From Aquibacillus rhizosphaerae (GTDB lineage Bacteria > Bacillota > Bacilli > Bacillales > Amphibacillaceae), in the NCBI RefSeq assembly GCF_030282825.1, contig NZ_JASTZU010000025.1, forward strand, positions 1 to 64,000: 64,000 nucleotides of DNA. Reading direction: 5' to 3'. This document shows, one piece after another, positions 44,170 to 53,795 of the stretch. The notes below the pieces were generated by a model. That model saw only the letters and a list, made by a program, of their open reading frames with translations, searched no databases and was not told the DNA's origin. The position numbers and the translations under genes are program-made. Position 1 is the stretch's first letter. Every line of letters begins with the position of its first letter.

Positions 44170-44388
44170 GACAGAATCACCTAAACCGTTCGTTTATTTT
44201 ATTAAAATTGATTTCAGTATTAACTAAAATAACAATATCAGATTGCTTATCCTTATAATTTATCATATATTGAACACTTTTACAGTATGATTTTGGTTAA
44301 ACGTAATGCTGTTAGAGAGATTTTGAATTTTTAGTAAATTAATCATTAAAAAGGTTGTTGAATATAAAAAAATGCTTTACTATATAAA

Positions 44389-44402
44389 TAACAACGTTGT
44401 TA
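44389..44402. promoter_or_regulatory. LacI-type operator TAACAACGTTGTTA
   Basis: A perfect 14-bp palindrome, identical to the core at 17.4 kb, between the divergent LacI regulator and tagaturonate epimerase genes. Confidence 0.7.
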
Positions 44403-44465
44403 AAAATGGTAATCAATTTTTTTAGTACTTATCTGAAAAGATTAATACGGTTTTTAAACGTTTAA

Positions 44466-44479
44466 TGAAAACGTTAACA
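44466..44479 (+). promoter_or_regulatory. cre box (CcpA site)
   Basis: TGAAAACGTTAACA matches the cre consensus in full. It lies just before the ribosome binding site of the tagaturonate epimerase gene, where bound CcpA would block elongation or initiation. Confidence 0.75.
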
Positions 44480-44497
44480 AAAGAGGAGTGTAGATGA

Positions 44498-45991
44498 ATG
44501 GAACATCTTATTTCGGTATTAGAATTGTTAAAAGAAGGAAAAGTTGCAGAGTCGGATTCGAATGTGAAAGTGTATGAGAAATCTTTTACAGAAAAAGAAA
44601 ATGTGAAACTGGTTATGGTTAATGAGCAAGATGGTAAGTGGATTCTAGCTGTAGGTGATGGGGAATTATATAAAGAGCTAAATGGTAAAGATATCAAAGG
44701 TCTTGGAAAAGCTTGTCCGCTCTCTCACGAAAATCGATTGGTGTTAAATAATTATTTTACGTACACCGTTCCTCAAGCATTTGGTACAAAGGTTGCAACG
44801 ATGGGACTTGGTGATCGTCTAGGACTTGCTTCACCTGGACATATTCAAACATTAAGAAATCGAAAGGTAAAGCCGATTTTAGCACAGCAAAGCATTCGTG
44901 AACTAACGCTCACCAATCGTACGATGATTGATATACTTGATGCAGCTAGCTTTGCGGTTTTTCAGGAAGGGTATAAGGATGGATACGGTGCAGATGGTGA
45001 TCATATAAAAGAAGAAAAAGATATTGCGTATGCATTGTCATTAGGAATTTCATTTTTAACATTGGATTGTTCCGATCACATACCCAATCAAATAGAATCT
45101 GCTTCAGATAGTGATGTACGTGCAGACTATGAAAAACTTCCACAAGAAACCAAAGATTATTTTAATGAGATTTATCTGAATCAATCATTTGATGTAGATG
45201 GTCTGGCAATAAAATATGATGAAATCGCTTTGATGAAAAATGTCTTGTTATATGGTGGAGCATTAAATTATACGGAACATGTGTATAAATCCTATATTAC
45301 TGAAGCAGACAAGGCGATAGACTTTGAGATTTCCATTGATGAAACAGAAACAATAACATCACCAGATGCACATTTCTTTGTTGCCAATGAACTTAAGCGA
45401 AGACAAGTGTCTGTTACCAGTCTTGCTCCGAGATTCTGTGGTGAATTCCAGAAAGGAATTGACTACATTGGGGATATGAAGCAATTTGAAAAAGAGCTAA
45501 GTGAGCATGCATCGATTGCAGAATATTTTGGATACAAACTTAGCATTCACTCTGGAAGTGACAAATTTAGTGTTTTTCCTATCATAGGTGAATACACGAA
45601 GGGCGTTCTTCATATTAAAACTGCTGGAACGAACTGGTTGGAAGCGGTTAGAGTGATTGCTAATACAAACCCAGACCTTTATAGAAAAATGCATATTCAT
45701 GCAGAAGAACACTTTGAGGAAACGCTAAAGTACTACCATGTAACTCCAGATCTCAAAAGCATTGCGCCACTTGAAATTACACAGGATGCTGATCTACCGA
45801 ATTACATGGATAATGATGCTGCACGTCAATTATTCCATGTCACGTATGGTATTTTGCTTACTGCTACAGATGAACAAGGAAATTTCTTGTTTAAGGATGA
45901 ATTCTTTAAGACATTAAATGAGAAGGAAGAAACCTATAGTCAAGCGCTTGTAAAACATATTGGGAAGCATGTTGATTTACTTGGACTGTAA
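44498..45991 (+). CDS. uxaE: Tagaturonate/fructuronate epimerase
   Basis: A 497-aa protein of the UxaE family described from Thermotoga, which converts D-tagaturonate to D-fructuronate. Family wording seen here: GLGDRLGLASPGHIQ, PILAQQSIREL, VFQEGYKDGYGADGDHIK and FLTLDCSDHI in the N-terminal half, and HAEEHFEETLKYYHV in the C-terminal half. GAGGAG lies 9 nt before the ATG. It is followed 21 bp later by uxaC, whose product is its substrate. With this enzyme galacturonate can enter the glucuronate branch without UxaB and UxaA, neither of which is seen here. Confidence 0.9.
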   Translation: MEHLISVLELLKEGKVAESDSNVKVYEKSFTEKENVKLVMVNEQDGKWILAVGDGELYKELNGKDIKGLGKACPLSHENRLVLNNYFTYTVPQAFGTKVATMGLGDRLGLASPGHIQTLRNRKVKPILAQQSIRELTLTNRTMIDILDAASFAVFQEGYKDGYGADGDHIKEEKDIAYALSLGISFLTLDCSDHIPNQIESASDSDVRADYEKLPQETKDYFNEIYLNQSFDVDGLAIKYDEIALMKNVLLYGGALNYTEHVYKSYITEADKAIDFEISIDETETITSPDAHFFVANELKRRQVSVTSLAPRFCGEFQKGIDYIGDMKQFEKELSEHASIAEYFGYKLSIHSGSDKFSVFPIIGEYTKGVLHIKTAGTNWLEAVRVIANTNPDLYRKMHIHAEEHFEETLKYYHVTPDLKSIAPLEITQDADLPNYMDNDAARQLFHVTYGILLTATDEQGNFLFKDEFFKTLNEKEETYSQALVKHIGKHVDLLGL

Positions 45992-46012
45992 AAATACTTT
46001 GAAAGTTGGTGC

Positions 46013-47437
46013 ATGATGAAGAATTTTATGGATGACGATTTTCTTTTGGATAATGAACTCGCTAAAAGATTGTATAATAGCTATGCAAAGGATTTACCAA
46101 TCATCGATTACCACTGTCATTTGATACCACAGGAAATATATGAAAACAAAGAATTCACCAATATTACGGAAATTTGGCTTTATGGGGACCATTATAAATG
46201 GCGTGCCATGCGAGCGAATGGAATAGATGAAACATACATTACAGGTAATGCGAGTGATTACGATAAGTTTATCGCATGGGCAAAGACTGTCCCAATGTTA
46301 ATTGGTAATCCACTTTATAACTGGACGCATTTAGAATTACAACGTTTTTTTGGAATTGATGAAGTTCTAGATGAAGCAAGTGCACCTGAGATTTGGGAGA
46401 AAGTAAATACGATGCTTACAAGTGGCGAATTCCGTGCACGTGACTTTATAACGAAATCAAAAGTAAATGTCGTATGTACTACGGATGATCCAACTGACAG
46501 TCTGGAATATCATCGGTTATTGAAAGAGGATACTAAGTTCGATGTGAAAGTACTACCGAGTTTTCGTCCTGATAAAGGGTTGGAAATAAATCGTGCTGGA
46601 TTCCATGATTGGGTCAAGAAACTTGATGCAGTGTCTGGGATCACGATCGAATCTTATGATGCTTATCTAAAAGCACTTGAATCTAGAGTTGAATTTTTTG
46701 ATTCACTAGGTGGTAAGGTTTCTGACCACGCACTTGATACAATGATGTATTCGAATACTAGCAAGGAAGAAGTAGAAGAAATTTTTCGAAATGCATTAAA
46801 TAAAGAGAACGTTTCTTTAGAAGATGAAAGAAAGTTTAAATCATATACATTAACGTTTTTAGGTAAGGAATACGCGAAACGTGATTGGGTTACTCAGTTC
46901 CATATCAATGCACACCGAAATAACAATACAAGAATGTTTAACGAACTTGGTCCGGATACAGGTTATGATTCTATGAATGATGAATTAATTGCTAAACCTT
47001 TAGTTAATTTACTAGATTCATTGGAGAAAGAAGATGCACTTTCAAAAACAATTATTTACTCACTTAATCCGACTGACTTTAGCACAATAGCATCGATAAT
47101 CGGTAGTTTCCAAGGTGGAGGAATACCGGGAAAAATACAGTTTGGTACAGCTTGGTGGTACAATGACACGAAACCAGGAATGCTTGACCAAATGGAGACG
47201 CTCGCAAGCATCGGAGTATTCAGCCGATTCATCGGTATGCTTACAGACTCTAGAAGTTTACTTTCATACACAAGGCATGAGTATTTTAGAAGGCTAGTAT
47301 GTTCCTTGATAGGGAAATGGGTAGAAAACGGTGAATATCCTAATAATGAGAAAGTATTGGGGCAAATCGTTCAAGGCATTTCATATTACAATGCCGAGGA
47401 ATACTTTGACTTCAAAAAAGCGAAGGTGAATAATTAA
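46013..47437 (+). CDS. uxaC: Glucuronate/galacturonate isomerase
   Basis: A 474-aa uronate isomerase of the amidohydrolase superfamily, converting galacturonate to tagaturonate and glucuronate to fructuronate. DYHCHLIPQEI near residue 36 gives the metal-binding HxH-type motif; CTTDDPTDSLEYH, SFRPDKGLEI and QFHINAHRNNN follow in the expected order. The size is normal for the family. The ribosome binding site is weak (AAGTTGGTG), so translation may depend on uxaE upstream. Second gene of the uxaE-uxaC operon. Confidence 0.95.
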   Translation: MMKNFMDDDFLLDNELAKRLYNSYAKDLPIIDYHCHLIPQEIYENKEFTNITEIWLYGDHYKWRAMRANGIDETYITGNASDYDKFIAWAKTVPMLIGNPLYNWTHLELQRFFGIDEVLDEASAPEIWEKVNTMLTSGEFRARDFITKSKVNVVCTTDDPTDSLEYHRLLKEDTKFDVKVLPSFRPDKGLEINRAGFHDWVKKLDAVSGITIESYDAYLKALESRVEFFDSLGGKVSDHALDTMMYSNTSKEEVEEIFRNALNKENVSLEDERKFKSYTLTFLGKEYAKRDWVTQFHINAHRNNNTRMFNELGPDTGYDSMNDELIAKPLVNLLDSLEKEDALSKTIIYSLNPTDFSTIASIIGSFQGGGIPGKIQFGTAWWYNDTKPGMLDQMETLASIGVFSRFIGMLTDSRSLLSYTRHEYFRRLVCSLIGKWVENGEYPNNEKVLGQIVQGISYYNAEEYFDFKKAKVNN

Positions 47438-47461
47438 GAATGGCTGTTTCTTGAAAGTTAA

Positions 47462-47690
47462 GTTGTTTATGACAGATAAAATATAAAGTACTCATTAACT
47501 TTACCGTAACTTCCTTGCATTCTATTTAAGATGAGTGGTTAAACAGCGCTACGGAAAAATACTCCCTTTCCATGGGGAACGCTTCAGTCTCCTCGCGAGC
47601 AAAGAACGCTCCCTGCGGGGCCTTCAGACTGTTCCTTTCCCATAGGAGTCTCGCATTTTCCCTACGCTGATATGGTTTTCTTCATTCATG
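47462..47690. repeat. Interspersed repeat, compound family-A type
   Basis: Starts with GTTTATGACAGATAAAATAT, then GTAACTTCCTTGCATTCT and a GC-richer palindrome around CGCTACGGAAAAATACTCCC and GGGAACGCTTCAG. The left block recurs at 8.8 and 53.4 kb, and the TTCCTTGCATTCT-CGCTACGG unit recurs inverted at 53.6 kb. No gene is seen from 47438 to 48170. Confidence 0.7.
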
Positions 47691-47810
47691 AGAGGGGTTA
47701 GCCGTTCAAAAGTGTAGTGTATTTCTTTAGCCTGGTATAGGAATAGTGCTTTGTTCTAAAACAAAATTTAATCAGATAACAACTACTCACATTAGATTGT
47801 TGATTGGAGC

Positions 47811-48003
47811 GGAGGGCAGTCGACTCCTGCGGGAACAGCGAATGTTTCCGATGGGGCGAGTAATCGCAGTCCCACGAGCTGAAGATCCACTCAGAAGCGT
47901 ACTTTGCTTTTGAGTTAGCTGAAGCCGTGCCCTAAGGTGTGCGACTGCCCGGAGCGGAAATCAACATAGCGGTTACTTCGCACTTTATATCAACTGTGAA
48001 CAA
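47811..48003. repeat. Interspersed repeat family A, copy 2
   Basis: CGACTCCTGCGGGAACAGC, CGAGCTGAAGATCCACTCAG, GAGTTAGCTGAAGCCGTGCC and CGCACTTTATATCAACTGTG match copy 1 in order and orientation. The outer arms (GGAGCGGAGGGCAGTCG / CGACTGCCCGGAGCGG) are partly inverted. Confidence 0.78.
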
Positions 48004-48082
48004 TTTAAGTTAGACAACTAACAGAAGTCTAGTAGAATGTTAGGCAGCAATTAAGGTGTTTTTAAAAACTTAAAGCTAATAA

Positions 48083-48125
48083 AAAGAATCCGATCATCTA
48101 AATGGAATGATCGGATTCTCTTTAT
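48083..48125 (-). terminator. Terminator of the guanine deaminase gene
   Basis: AGAATCCGATCAT and ATGATCGGATTCT form a 13-bp stem; the minus strand continues with TTTTTATTAG. Confidence 0.88.
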
Positions 48126-48170
48126 ACTTTGAGAATGAAGTTACATACACTATTTTTAAAGTTTTATTAA

Positions 48171-48641
48171 TTAATATTCAACTTTTGCTTCCTGCTTTGC
48201 CCACTGTTCAAATGGAAGATTTTTATTTTGTAAGTCAATCATTTTGAACGGAATCGTTCTATCATCATATTTTTTAGCGATTTCTTCATAAATAAATGCA
48301 TCATCAAATCCGCCAGCTGCAGCAAGTTTTTGGTCTGCTGCGTAATATACCTTGTTGATACGCGCCCAATAAATAGCTCCAAGGCACATCGGACAAGGTT
48401 CACAACTAGTATATAAGACACAATCAGTTAACTGAAAATCGTTTAGTTTTTGACAGGCCTCTCTAATGGCTTGTACTTCTGCGTGAGCAGTAGGATCATT
48501 ATTGTCTGTAACTCGATTTTGTCCACGTCCTACAATAACGCCTTCTTTATTTACGATTATGGCACCAAATGGTCCGCCATCTCTTTCTACATTTTCGACT
48601 GCAAGTTGTATTGCTGTATTTAAGAATTCTTCATTGCTCAT
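48171..48641 (-). CDS. guaD: Guanine deaminase (cytidine-deaminase fold)
   Basis: A 156-aa zinc deaminase converting guanine to xanthine. TAHAEVQAIREAC holds the zinc His and catalytic Glu, and TSCEPCPMCLGAIYWAR the two zinc cysteines. The length and GGFDDAFIYEEI wording match B. subtilis GuaD. The ATG at 48641 is chosen with GGGGGAA upstream; a TTG five codons earlier lies within that site. It is a purine-salvage gene with no evident tie to its carbohydrate neighbours. Confidence 0.92.
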   Translation of the reverse strand: MSNEEFLNTAIQLAVENVERDGGPFGAIIVNKEGVIVGRGQNRVTDNNDPTAHAEVQAIREACQKLNDFQLTDCVLYTSCEPCPMCLGAIYWARINKVYYAADQKLAAAGGFDDAFIYEEIAKKYDDRTIPFKMIDLQNKNLPFEQWAKQEAKVEY

Positions 48642-48860
48642 TGTAAATTCCCCCAAAATCTATTCTCTTTTTATAATTAATAATACCAATAAGTTGATAA
48701 AATTGAAAGAAATTTCTGAATACTCTTTGTCATCCTGTCTGTTAAGTTCTATTCAACAGAATTTCACTACCAATATTCAAGAAATGCCATTTCACCGAAT
48801 TTAATTATGATATCAAAGGAAACTAGGTATAATACTGAGTTTCCCTTATATGTTAATAGG

Positions 48861-50039
48861 TTATTTATGAGTAAGATCAACTTCTAAAAATTTCTCAATC
48901 GTAAATGCGATGACTCCCATCGCAGTAGAGTGGATATTTAGTTTTGAGAAATTTATTTTTAGATTATTTTGATGTTGTTTTAAGGCATAATTAGTGATTC
49001 GATTGATAAGTGCAGGTTTTACCCATTTCTCGGTAGATGCTAATCTATTTCCTATAATAATTTGTTCAGGGTTAAATGTATTTACAATCGTTGTAATCCC
49101 AACACCTAAATAGTCACCAATTTCTTCAAATAGACTAGTAGCCTCTTTATCGCTCTCAGCAAGTTGATTTAAACGATCAAGTGTAAGGTCATAACCTTTA
49201 GAATTTAGAGTGACAGATTGTTCGGCCTTTCTAATTAAGGCTTGTTCTGAAGCATATAATTCCCAGCAACCTTTATTCCCACAACTGCATTCTAATCCAT
49301 TTACTTCAATAGTCATATGACCTAATTCACCAGAGAAACCAGCACTTCCTTTATAAAGAGATCCATTTAAAATAAGACCTATTCCAATTCCAACTCCTGC
49401 ACTAACATACACAATATCTTGACAATCCTGACCTACTCCAAACATTTTTTCACCATAGGCACCAGCGTTAGCTTCATTTTCTATAATTACAGGTAATTCA
49501 TAATGATCTTCAACCATTTTTTTTAGTTTAATTCTTTTCCAATTTAAGTTAGGAGCAAGTAAAATTTCTCCTTCGTTACTAACAATTCCAGGGACACCGA
49601 TTCCTATGCCAATGACACCATAGTGACTAGAAGGTGTAGAGGCTATTAAGTCATCAATCGATTCAAATAATTGTTGCATTATTTCTTGGTAGGAAGAATC
49701 TTTATATTGAACTTTTCTTTCATGTACAATGTTTCCGTCAAGGTCAGTTAAAACCCCTAGTAAATAATTAACGCCTAAATCTATTCCGATAGAATAACCA
49801 GCTAAGTGGTTAAATAGCAACATCACTGGCCTTCTGCCACCACTTGATTCACCAGGTCCTGATTCTTGAATTAATTGCTCCTTAATAAGTTCGCTCACTA
49901 GAGAAGAAACTGTTCCTTTATTTAATCCAGTTACCTGGGCAACATCCGCTCGGGATATTGGTGCTTGATTCTTTATAATCTCAAGTACCAACGTTTTGTT
50001 TTCTTTTTTAACAACATGTTGATTCCAAGTTTGGTTCAT
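48861..50039 (-). CDS. xylR: XylR, ROK family xylose repressor
   Basis: A 392-aa repressor. The N-terminal winged helix-turn-helix reads PISRADVAQVTGLNKGTVSS; the ROK domain follows with GIDLGVNYLLGVLTD and AGVGIGIGLILNG. CSCGNKGCWE (about residues 254-263) is the ROK zinc-binding motif. It is divergent from xylA with a 25-bp palindrome between, which overlaps the xylA promoter. Xylose is the expected inducer. The size matches Bacillus XylR. Confidence 0.93.
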   Translation of the reverse strand: MNQTWNQHVVKKENKTLVLEIIKNQAPISRADVAQVTGLNKGTVSSLVSELIKEQLIQESGPGESSGGRRPVMLLFNHLAGYSIGIDLGVNYLLGVLTDLDGNIVHERKVQYKDSSYQEIMQQLFESIDDLIASTPSSHYGVIGIGIGVPGIVSNEGEILLAPNLNWKRIKLKKMVEDHYELPVIIENEANAGAYGEKMFGVGQDCQDIVYVSAGVGIGIGLILNGSLYKGSAGFSGELGHMTIEVNGLECSCGNKGCWELYASEQALIRKAEQSVTLNSKGYDLTLDRLNQLAESDKEATSLFEEIGDYLGVGITTIVNTFNPEQIIIGNRLASTEKWVKPALINRITNYALKQHQNNLKINFSKLNIHSTAMGVIAFTIEKFLEVDLTHK

Positions 50040-50089
50040 TTCTAATCACTCGCTCTCAATTATTATCATGTTTATTTATTTTATCATAA

Positions 50090-50114
50090 ACTTTGTTTAT
50101 CCACTAGACAAAGT
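50090..50114. promoter_or_regulatory. XylR operator
   Basis: ACTTTGTTTA and TAGACAAAGT arms around TCCAC, between xylR and xylA and overlapping the -35 region of xylA. The same layout recurs at 62.88 kb. Confidence 0.75.
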
Positions 50115-50133
50115 GCGGGGGCGTTGATATAAT
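50105..50133 (+). promoter_or_regulatory. xylA promoter
   Basis: TAGACA and TATAAT separated by exactly 17 bp. The -35 box lies inside the XylR operator, so repressor binding would exclude polymerase. Confidence 0.75.
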
Positions 50134-50176
50134 CTAACCAAGCAGTTACCAAATTATAAAAACGGAGGAATTTCAC

Positions 50177-51502
50177 ATGACTCATTTTGGAAACGTTAAC
50201 AAGATTAAGTTTGAGGGTGCAAAATCAACGAATCCTTTTGCATTTAAATTTTATAATCCAGAAGAAATAATTAATGGAAAAACAATGGAAGAGTACTTAC
50301 GTTATGGCGTTGCTTATTGGCATACATTTGCTGCTGATGGTTCAGATCCATTTGGCGCAGGTACAATGGTTCGCTCTTGGGACAAATTCAAAGGTATGGA
50401 TTTAGCAAAAGCACGTGTCGAAGCATCTTTTGATTTTTTTGAAAAGTTAGGTGTACCATATTTCTGTTTTCATGATGTTGATATCGCACCTGAAGGAAAC
50501 ACATTAAAAGAATCAAATCAATATTTAGACGTGATTGTTGCTATGATAAAAGACTACATGAAGGATAGTAAAGTGAAATTGCTTTGGAATACTGCAAATA
50601 ACTTTACAAATCCACGTTTTGTTCATGGGGCAGCATCTTCAAATAACGCAGATGTATTTGCTTATTCTGCTGCAAAAGTGAAGAAACAATTAGAAATCGG
50701 TAAAGAACTAGGTGGAGAAAACTATGTGTTCTGGGGTGGCCGTGAAGGATACGAAACACTGTTAAACACGGATTTAAAATTAGAACAAGATAATCTTGGG
50801 CGTTTCTTCCATATGGCAGTAGATTATGCAAAAGAGATAGGCTTTGATGCACAGTTCCTAATTGAACCAAAACCGAAAGAACCAACTACCCATCAATATG
50901 ATTATGATGTTGCTACTGCATATGCATTTTTACAAAGTTATGGTCTAGAAAAACATTTCAAATTTAACATAGAAGCGAATCATGCTACACTTGCGGGTCA
51001 TACTTTTGAGCATGAACTACGTTATGCAAGAGTTAACGGTATGTTAGGTTCTGTTGATGCGAACCAAGGTGATACATTATTAGGGTGGGATACAGATGAA
51101 TTTCCTACTGACTTGTACTCTACTACATTAGCAATGTATGAAATTATTAAAAATGGTGGACTAGGAACAGGCGGTCTTAATTTTGATGCGAAAGTAAGAA
51201 GAGGTTCATTTGAACAAGATGACTTATTCCACGCACACATTGCAGGTATGGATGCTTTTGCGGTAGGTTACAAAATTGCTAACCAATTAATCGAGGATAA
51301 AGTATTAGAAAATATTATTGATGATCGTTATGTAAGCTATACGAGTGGAATTGGAAAAGAAATCGTTGAAGGTAAAGCTAACTTCAAGTCATTAGAAGAC
51401 CATGCATTAGGATTAACAGAAATCAAGAACAAGTCTGGTCGATTAGAAAGTATTAAAGCTACCATTAACCAATATCTATTAAAAGCATACGCAGGCGAAT
51501 AA
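50177..51502 (+). CDS. xylA: Xylose isomerase
   Basis: A 441-aa class II xylose isomerase converting xylose to xylulose. [12 protein letters not shown] holds the catalytic His and Asp, [15 protein letters not shown] the Trp-flanked segment, [16 protein letters not shown] the metal Glu and [18 protein letters not shown] the second metal site. CGGAGGA lies before the ATG. A cre box falls within the first codons. A strong terminator separates it from xylB, so the two may be expressed at different levels. Confidence 0.97.
   Translation: MTHFGNVNKIKFEGAKSTNPFAFKFYNPEEIINGKTMEEYLRYGVAYWHTFAADGSDPFGAGTMVRSWDKFKGMDLAKARVEASFDFFEKLGVPYFCFHDVDIAPEGNTLKESNQYLDVIVAMIKDYMKDSKVKLLWNTANNFTNPRFVHGAASSNNADVFAYSAAKVKKQLEIGKELGGENYVFWGGREGYETLLNTDLKLEQDNLGRFFHMAVDYAKEIGFDAQFLIEPKPKEPTTHQYDYDVATAYAFLQSYGLEKHFKFNIEANHATLAGHTFEHELRYARVNGMLGSVDANQGDTLLGWDTDEFPTDLYSTTLAMYEIIKNGGLGTGGLNFDAKVRRGSFEQDDLFHAHIAGMDAFAVGYKIANQLIEDKVLENIIDDRYVSYTSGIGKEIVEGKANFKSLEDHALGLTEIKNKSGRLESIKATINQYLLKAYAGE
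50188..50201 (+). promoter_or_regulatory. cre box inside the start of xylA
   Basis: TGGAAACGTTAACA at codons 4-9 matches the cre consensus. B. subtilis xylA also carries a cre within its coding region. Confidence 0.7.
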
Positions 51503-51539
51503 GTTTAAAATAACCTAACTCATTCCTGTTGTTATTTTT

Positions 51540-51580
51540 AATACCCTCACTTAACAACGCAAGTGAGGGTATTAAACTCG
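51540..51580 (+). terminator. Terminator after xylA
   Basis: AATACCCTCACTT and AAGTGAGGGTATT form a 13-bp stem around AACAACGC. The T tract is short, so read-through to xylB is possible. Confidence 0.8.
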
Positions 51581-51597
51581 ATTTCCGAAGTTGATCC

Positions 51598-51715
51598 AAA
51601 TCGTCGTAGTTTTTGAACCGCTACTCAAGTGATATTGGCTCCCTTTCCGCAGTACGCATTAACCCTCATCTTCCAAAGTGCGTAAGGAGTCACACTGTCG
51701 GATTCTATATATTTT
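51598..51715. repeat. Degenerate repeat, probably family-A related
   Basis: GGCTCCCTTTCCGCAG and GTGCGTAAGGAGTCACACTG resemble inverted parts of family-A elements, but the copy is heavily worn. Confidence 0.4.
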
Positions 51716-51771
51716 AGCCAACAATAGGCTTTGTGAAATAGCCAAACTTATTTATTGAAAGAGGTGCACTG

Positions 51772-53271
51772 ATGAAATATGTAATTGGAGTTGATCTTGG
51801 TACAAGTGCTGTCAAACTTTTACTAGTTAACCGCGTTGGAGAAGTAGTCCATGAAGTTTCTAAATCCTATCCATTAATTCAAGAAAAATCCGGTTATAGT
51901 GAACAAGATCCTGAAGAGTGGATAAGCCAAACGGCAAGTGGTATTGCTGAACTACTTGCAACATTTGATGGAAATAATATAGATATTGAAGGAGTTAGCT
52001 TTTCTGGACAGATGCACGGTTTGGTACTTTTAGATGAAGAAAATACCGTCCTGCGTAACGCAATTTTATGGAACGATACACGCACAACAAAACAGTGCCA
52101 AGATATTTATGAGAAAGTTGGTAAAGAAAAGTTCATTTCTATTACAAAGAATCTTGCATTAGAAGGATTTACCTTGCCAAAAATATTATGGGTGAAAGAA
52201 AATGAGCCCAGTCTTTATGCAAAAGTTAAGAAGTTTGTACTACCAAAAGATTACTTGCGTTACCGCTTAACTGGTGAATTACAAATGGAGTATTCCGATG
52301 CGGCTGGTACAAGTTTACTAGATATAAGTGAGAAAGGCTGGAGTAAAGAAATTTGTGACCTACTCAATATTGATATTTCGATTTGTCCTCCATTAGTAAA
52401 TTCACACGATAATGTAGGCAAGATTACTACTGATTTTGCTAATCAAACAGGACTAGCAGAAACAACGAGTGTGTTCGCTGGTGGAGCAGATAACGCATGT
52501 GGGGCGATTGGTTCGGGTATTCTTTCTCCAGGAAAGACGTTTGCAAGCATTGGGACATCTGGGGTCGTTCTTTCTTATGAAGAAACTGGTGACAAGGATT
52601 ACAAAGGGAAAGTGCATTATTTCAATCATGGTGCACCAAACGCCTATTACACAATGGGTGTAACATTATCTGCAGGACATAGTTTGAACTGGTTTAAAAA
52701 TACATTTGCGGAAGAAGAAGATTTCGATACGTTACTAAAAGAAGTTGGTACGGTTCCAGTTGGATCTAATGGATTATTATTCACACCGTATCTAGTTGGA
52801 GAAAGAACGCCACATGCTGACGCGACAATCCGTGCAAGTTTTATCGGTATGGATAGCTCACATAAACGAATAGACTTTGCCCGTGCAGTTTTAGAAGGAA
52901 TCACTTTTTCGTTAAACGAGTCGATTGCTATTTTTCGAGAAAATGGTAAAACAATTGATACGATTTATTCTATTGGTGGTGGGTCAAAAAGTGAGCAATG
53001 GCTTCAAATTCAAGCAGATATATTTAATGCTAAAATGGTGAAATTAAAAAGTGAGCAAGGTCCTGGTATGGGTGCAGCAATGCTTGCAGCATATGGCTGT
53101 GGTTGGTTTTCTTCTTTGGAGGAATGTGCAGAAGAATTTCTGGAGGAAGCGGAAGTGTATGAACCAATTCAAGAAAACGTTAAAAAATATGCCGAATTGT
53201 TTGAAGTATATAAAGATGTTTATGTTCAAACAGCTAGTTTAAATAAACAATTAGCACCTTTTCGTAGATAA
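51772..53271 (+). CDS. xylB: Xylulokinase
   Basis: A 499-aa FGGY-family kinase phosphorylating xylulose to xylulose 5-phosphate. GVDLGTSAVKLLLV at the N-terminus is the phosphate-binding loop, FSGQMHGLVLLD the substrate segment, GERTPHADATIRASFIG the FGGY signature region and GGGSKSEQWLQIQADIF the C-terminal ATP site. AAAGAGGTG lies before the ATG. It is a separate unit behind xylA with a terminator of its own. Confidence 0.96.
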   Translation: MKYVIGVDLGTSAVKLLLVNRVGEVVHEVSKSYPLIQEKSGYSEQDPEEWISQTASGIAELLATFDGNNIDIEGVSFSGQMHGLVLLDEENTVLRNAILWNDTRTTKQCQDIYEKVGKEKFISITKNLALEGFTLPKILWVKENEPSLYAKVKKFVLPKDYLRYRLTGELQMEYSDAAGTSLLDISEKGWSKEICDLLNIDISICPPLVNSHDNVGKITTDFANQTGLAETTSVFAGGADNACGAIGSGILSPGKTFASIGTSGVVLSYEETGDKDYKGKVHYFNHGAPNAYYTMGVTLSAGHSLNWFKNTFAEEEDFDTLLKEVGTVPVGSNGLLFTPYLVGERTPHADATIRASFIGMDSSHKRIDFARAVLEGITFSLNESIAIFRENGKTIDTIYSIGGGSKSEQWLQIQADIFNAKMVKLKSEQGPGMGAAMLAAYGCGWFSSLEECAEEFLEEAEVYEPIQENVKKYAELFEVYKDVYVQTASLNKQLAPFRR

Positions 53272-53283
53272 ATAGTACATGCA

Positions 53284-53346
53284 ATAAGGAAGGAACAAAC
53301 TAGTATTAAATTTTGAAAAAATTATACAGTGTGTTCCTTCCTTATC
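53284..53346 (+). terminator. Terminator after xylB
   Basis: AATAAGGAAGGAAC and GTTCCTTCCTTAT pair across a long AT-rich loop and are followed by CTATT. Confidence 0.7.
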
Positions 53347-53438
53347 TATTAAATACCCCCTTCCTATATTTCACCAAAATAGTATGCCTCCGGTCTTTGA
53401 ATGCAAGTCATTTTTAAAAAAGCTGTTATCTAAAAGTT

Positions 53439-53711
53439 TGTTTATGACAGATAAAATATAAAGTCTGTACTAGAGCACTTGCCCTGCTCCTCAAGCAAAA
53501 TCGACTCCCTTTCCGCAGGCACGGCTTCAGCTAACTCAGAAGAAAACCGCTTCTGAGTCGATCTTCCGCTCGCACTTTCCTGCAGGAGTGTCGCCCCACG
53601 AAAAGGGAGTGTTTTTCCGTAGCGTTGGATTTAGCGCTTATCTCAGAAAGAATGCAAGGAAGTTACGATAAACTTAGTGAAGACTTTCTATCAAGTTCGA
53701 CGGCTGTCTAA
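53439..53711. repeat. Compound interspersed repeat, inverted family-A copy 3 plus adjoining unit
   Basis: GTTTATGACAGATAAAATAT, then the inverse of the copy-1 blocks (GGCACGGCTTCAGCTAACTC, TTTCCTGCAGGAGTGTCGCC), then TTTTTCCGTAGCG ... GAATGCAAGGAAGTTACG, the inverse of part of the 47.5-kb element. It looks like two elements nested or joined. No gene is seen between xylB and the histidine kinase. Confidence 0.75.
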
Positions 53712-53795
53712 AAACAATGTTAACGAAAAAAGCCTAAAAAAGAATAGATTAGTATTGTCGACTAAAACTCATATTTTATAAAGGAATGACAAACA

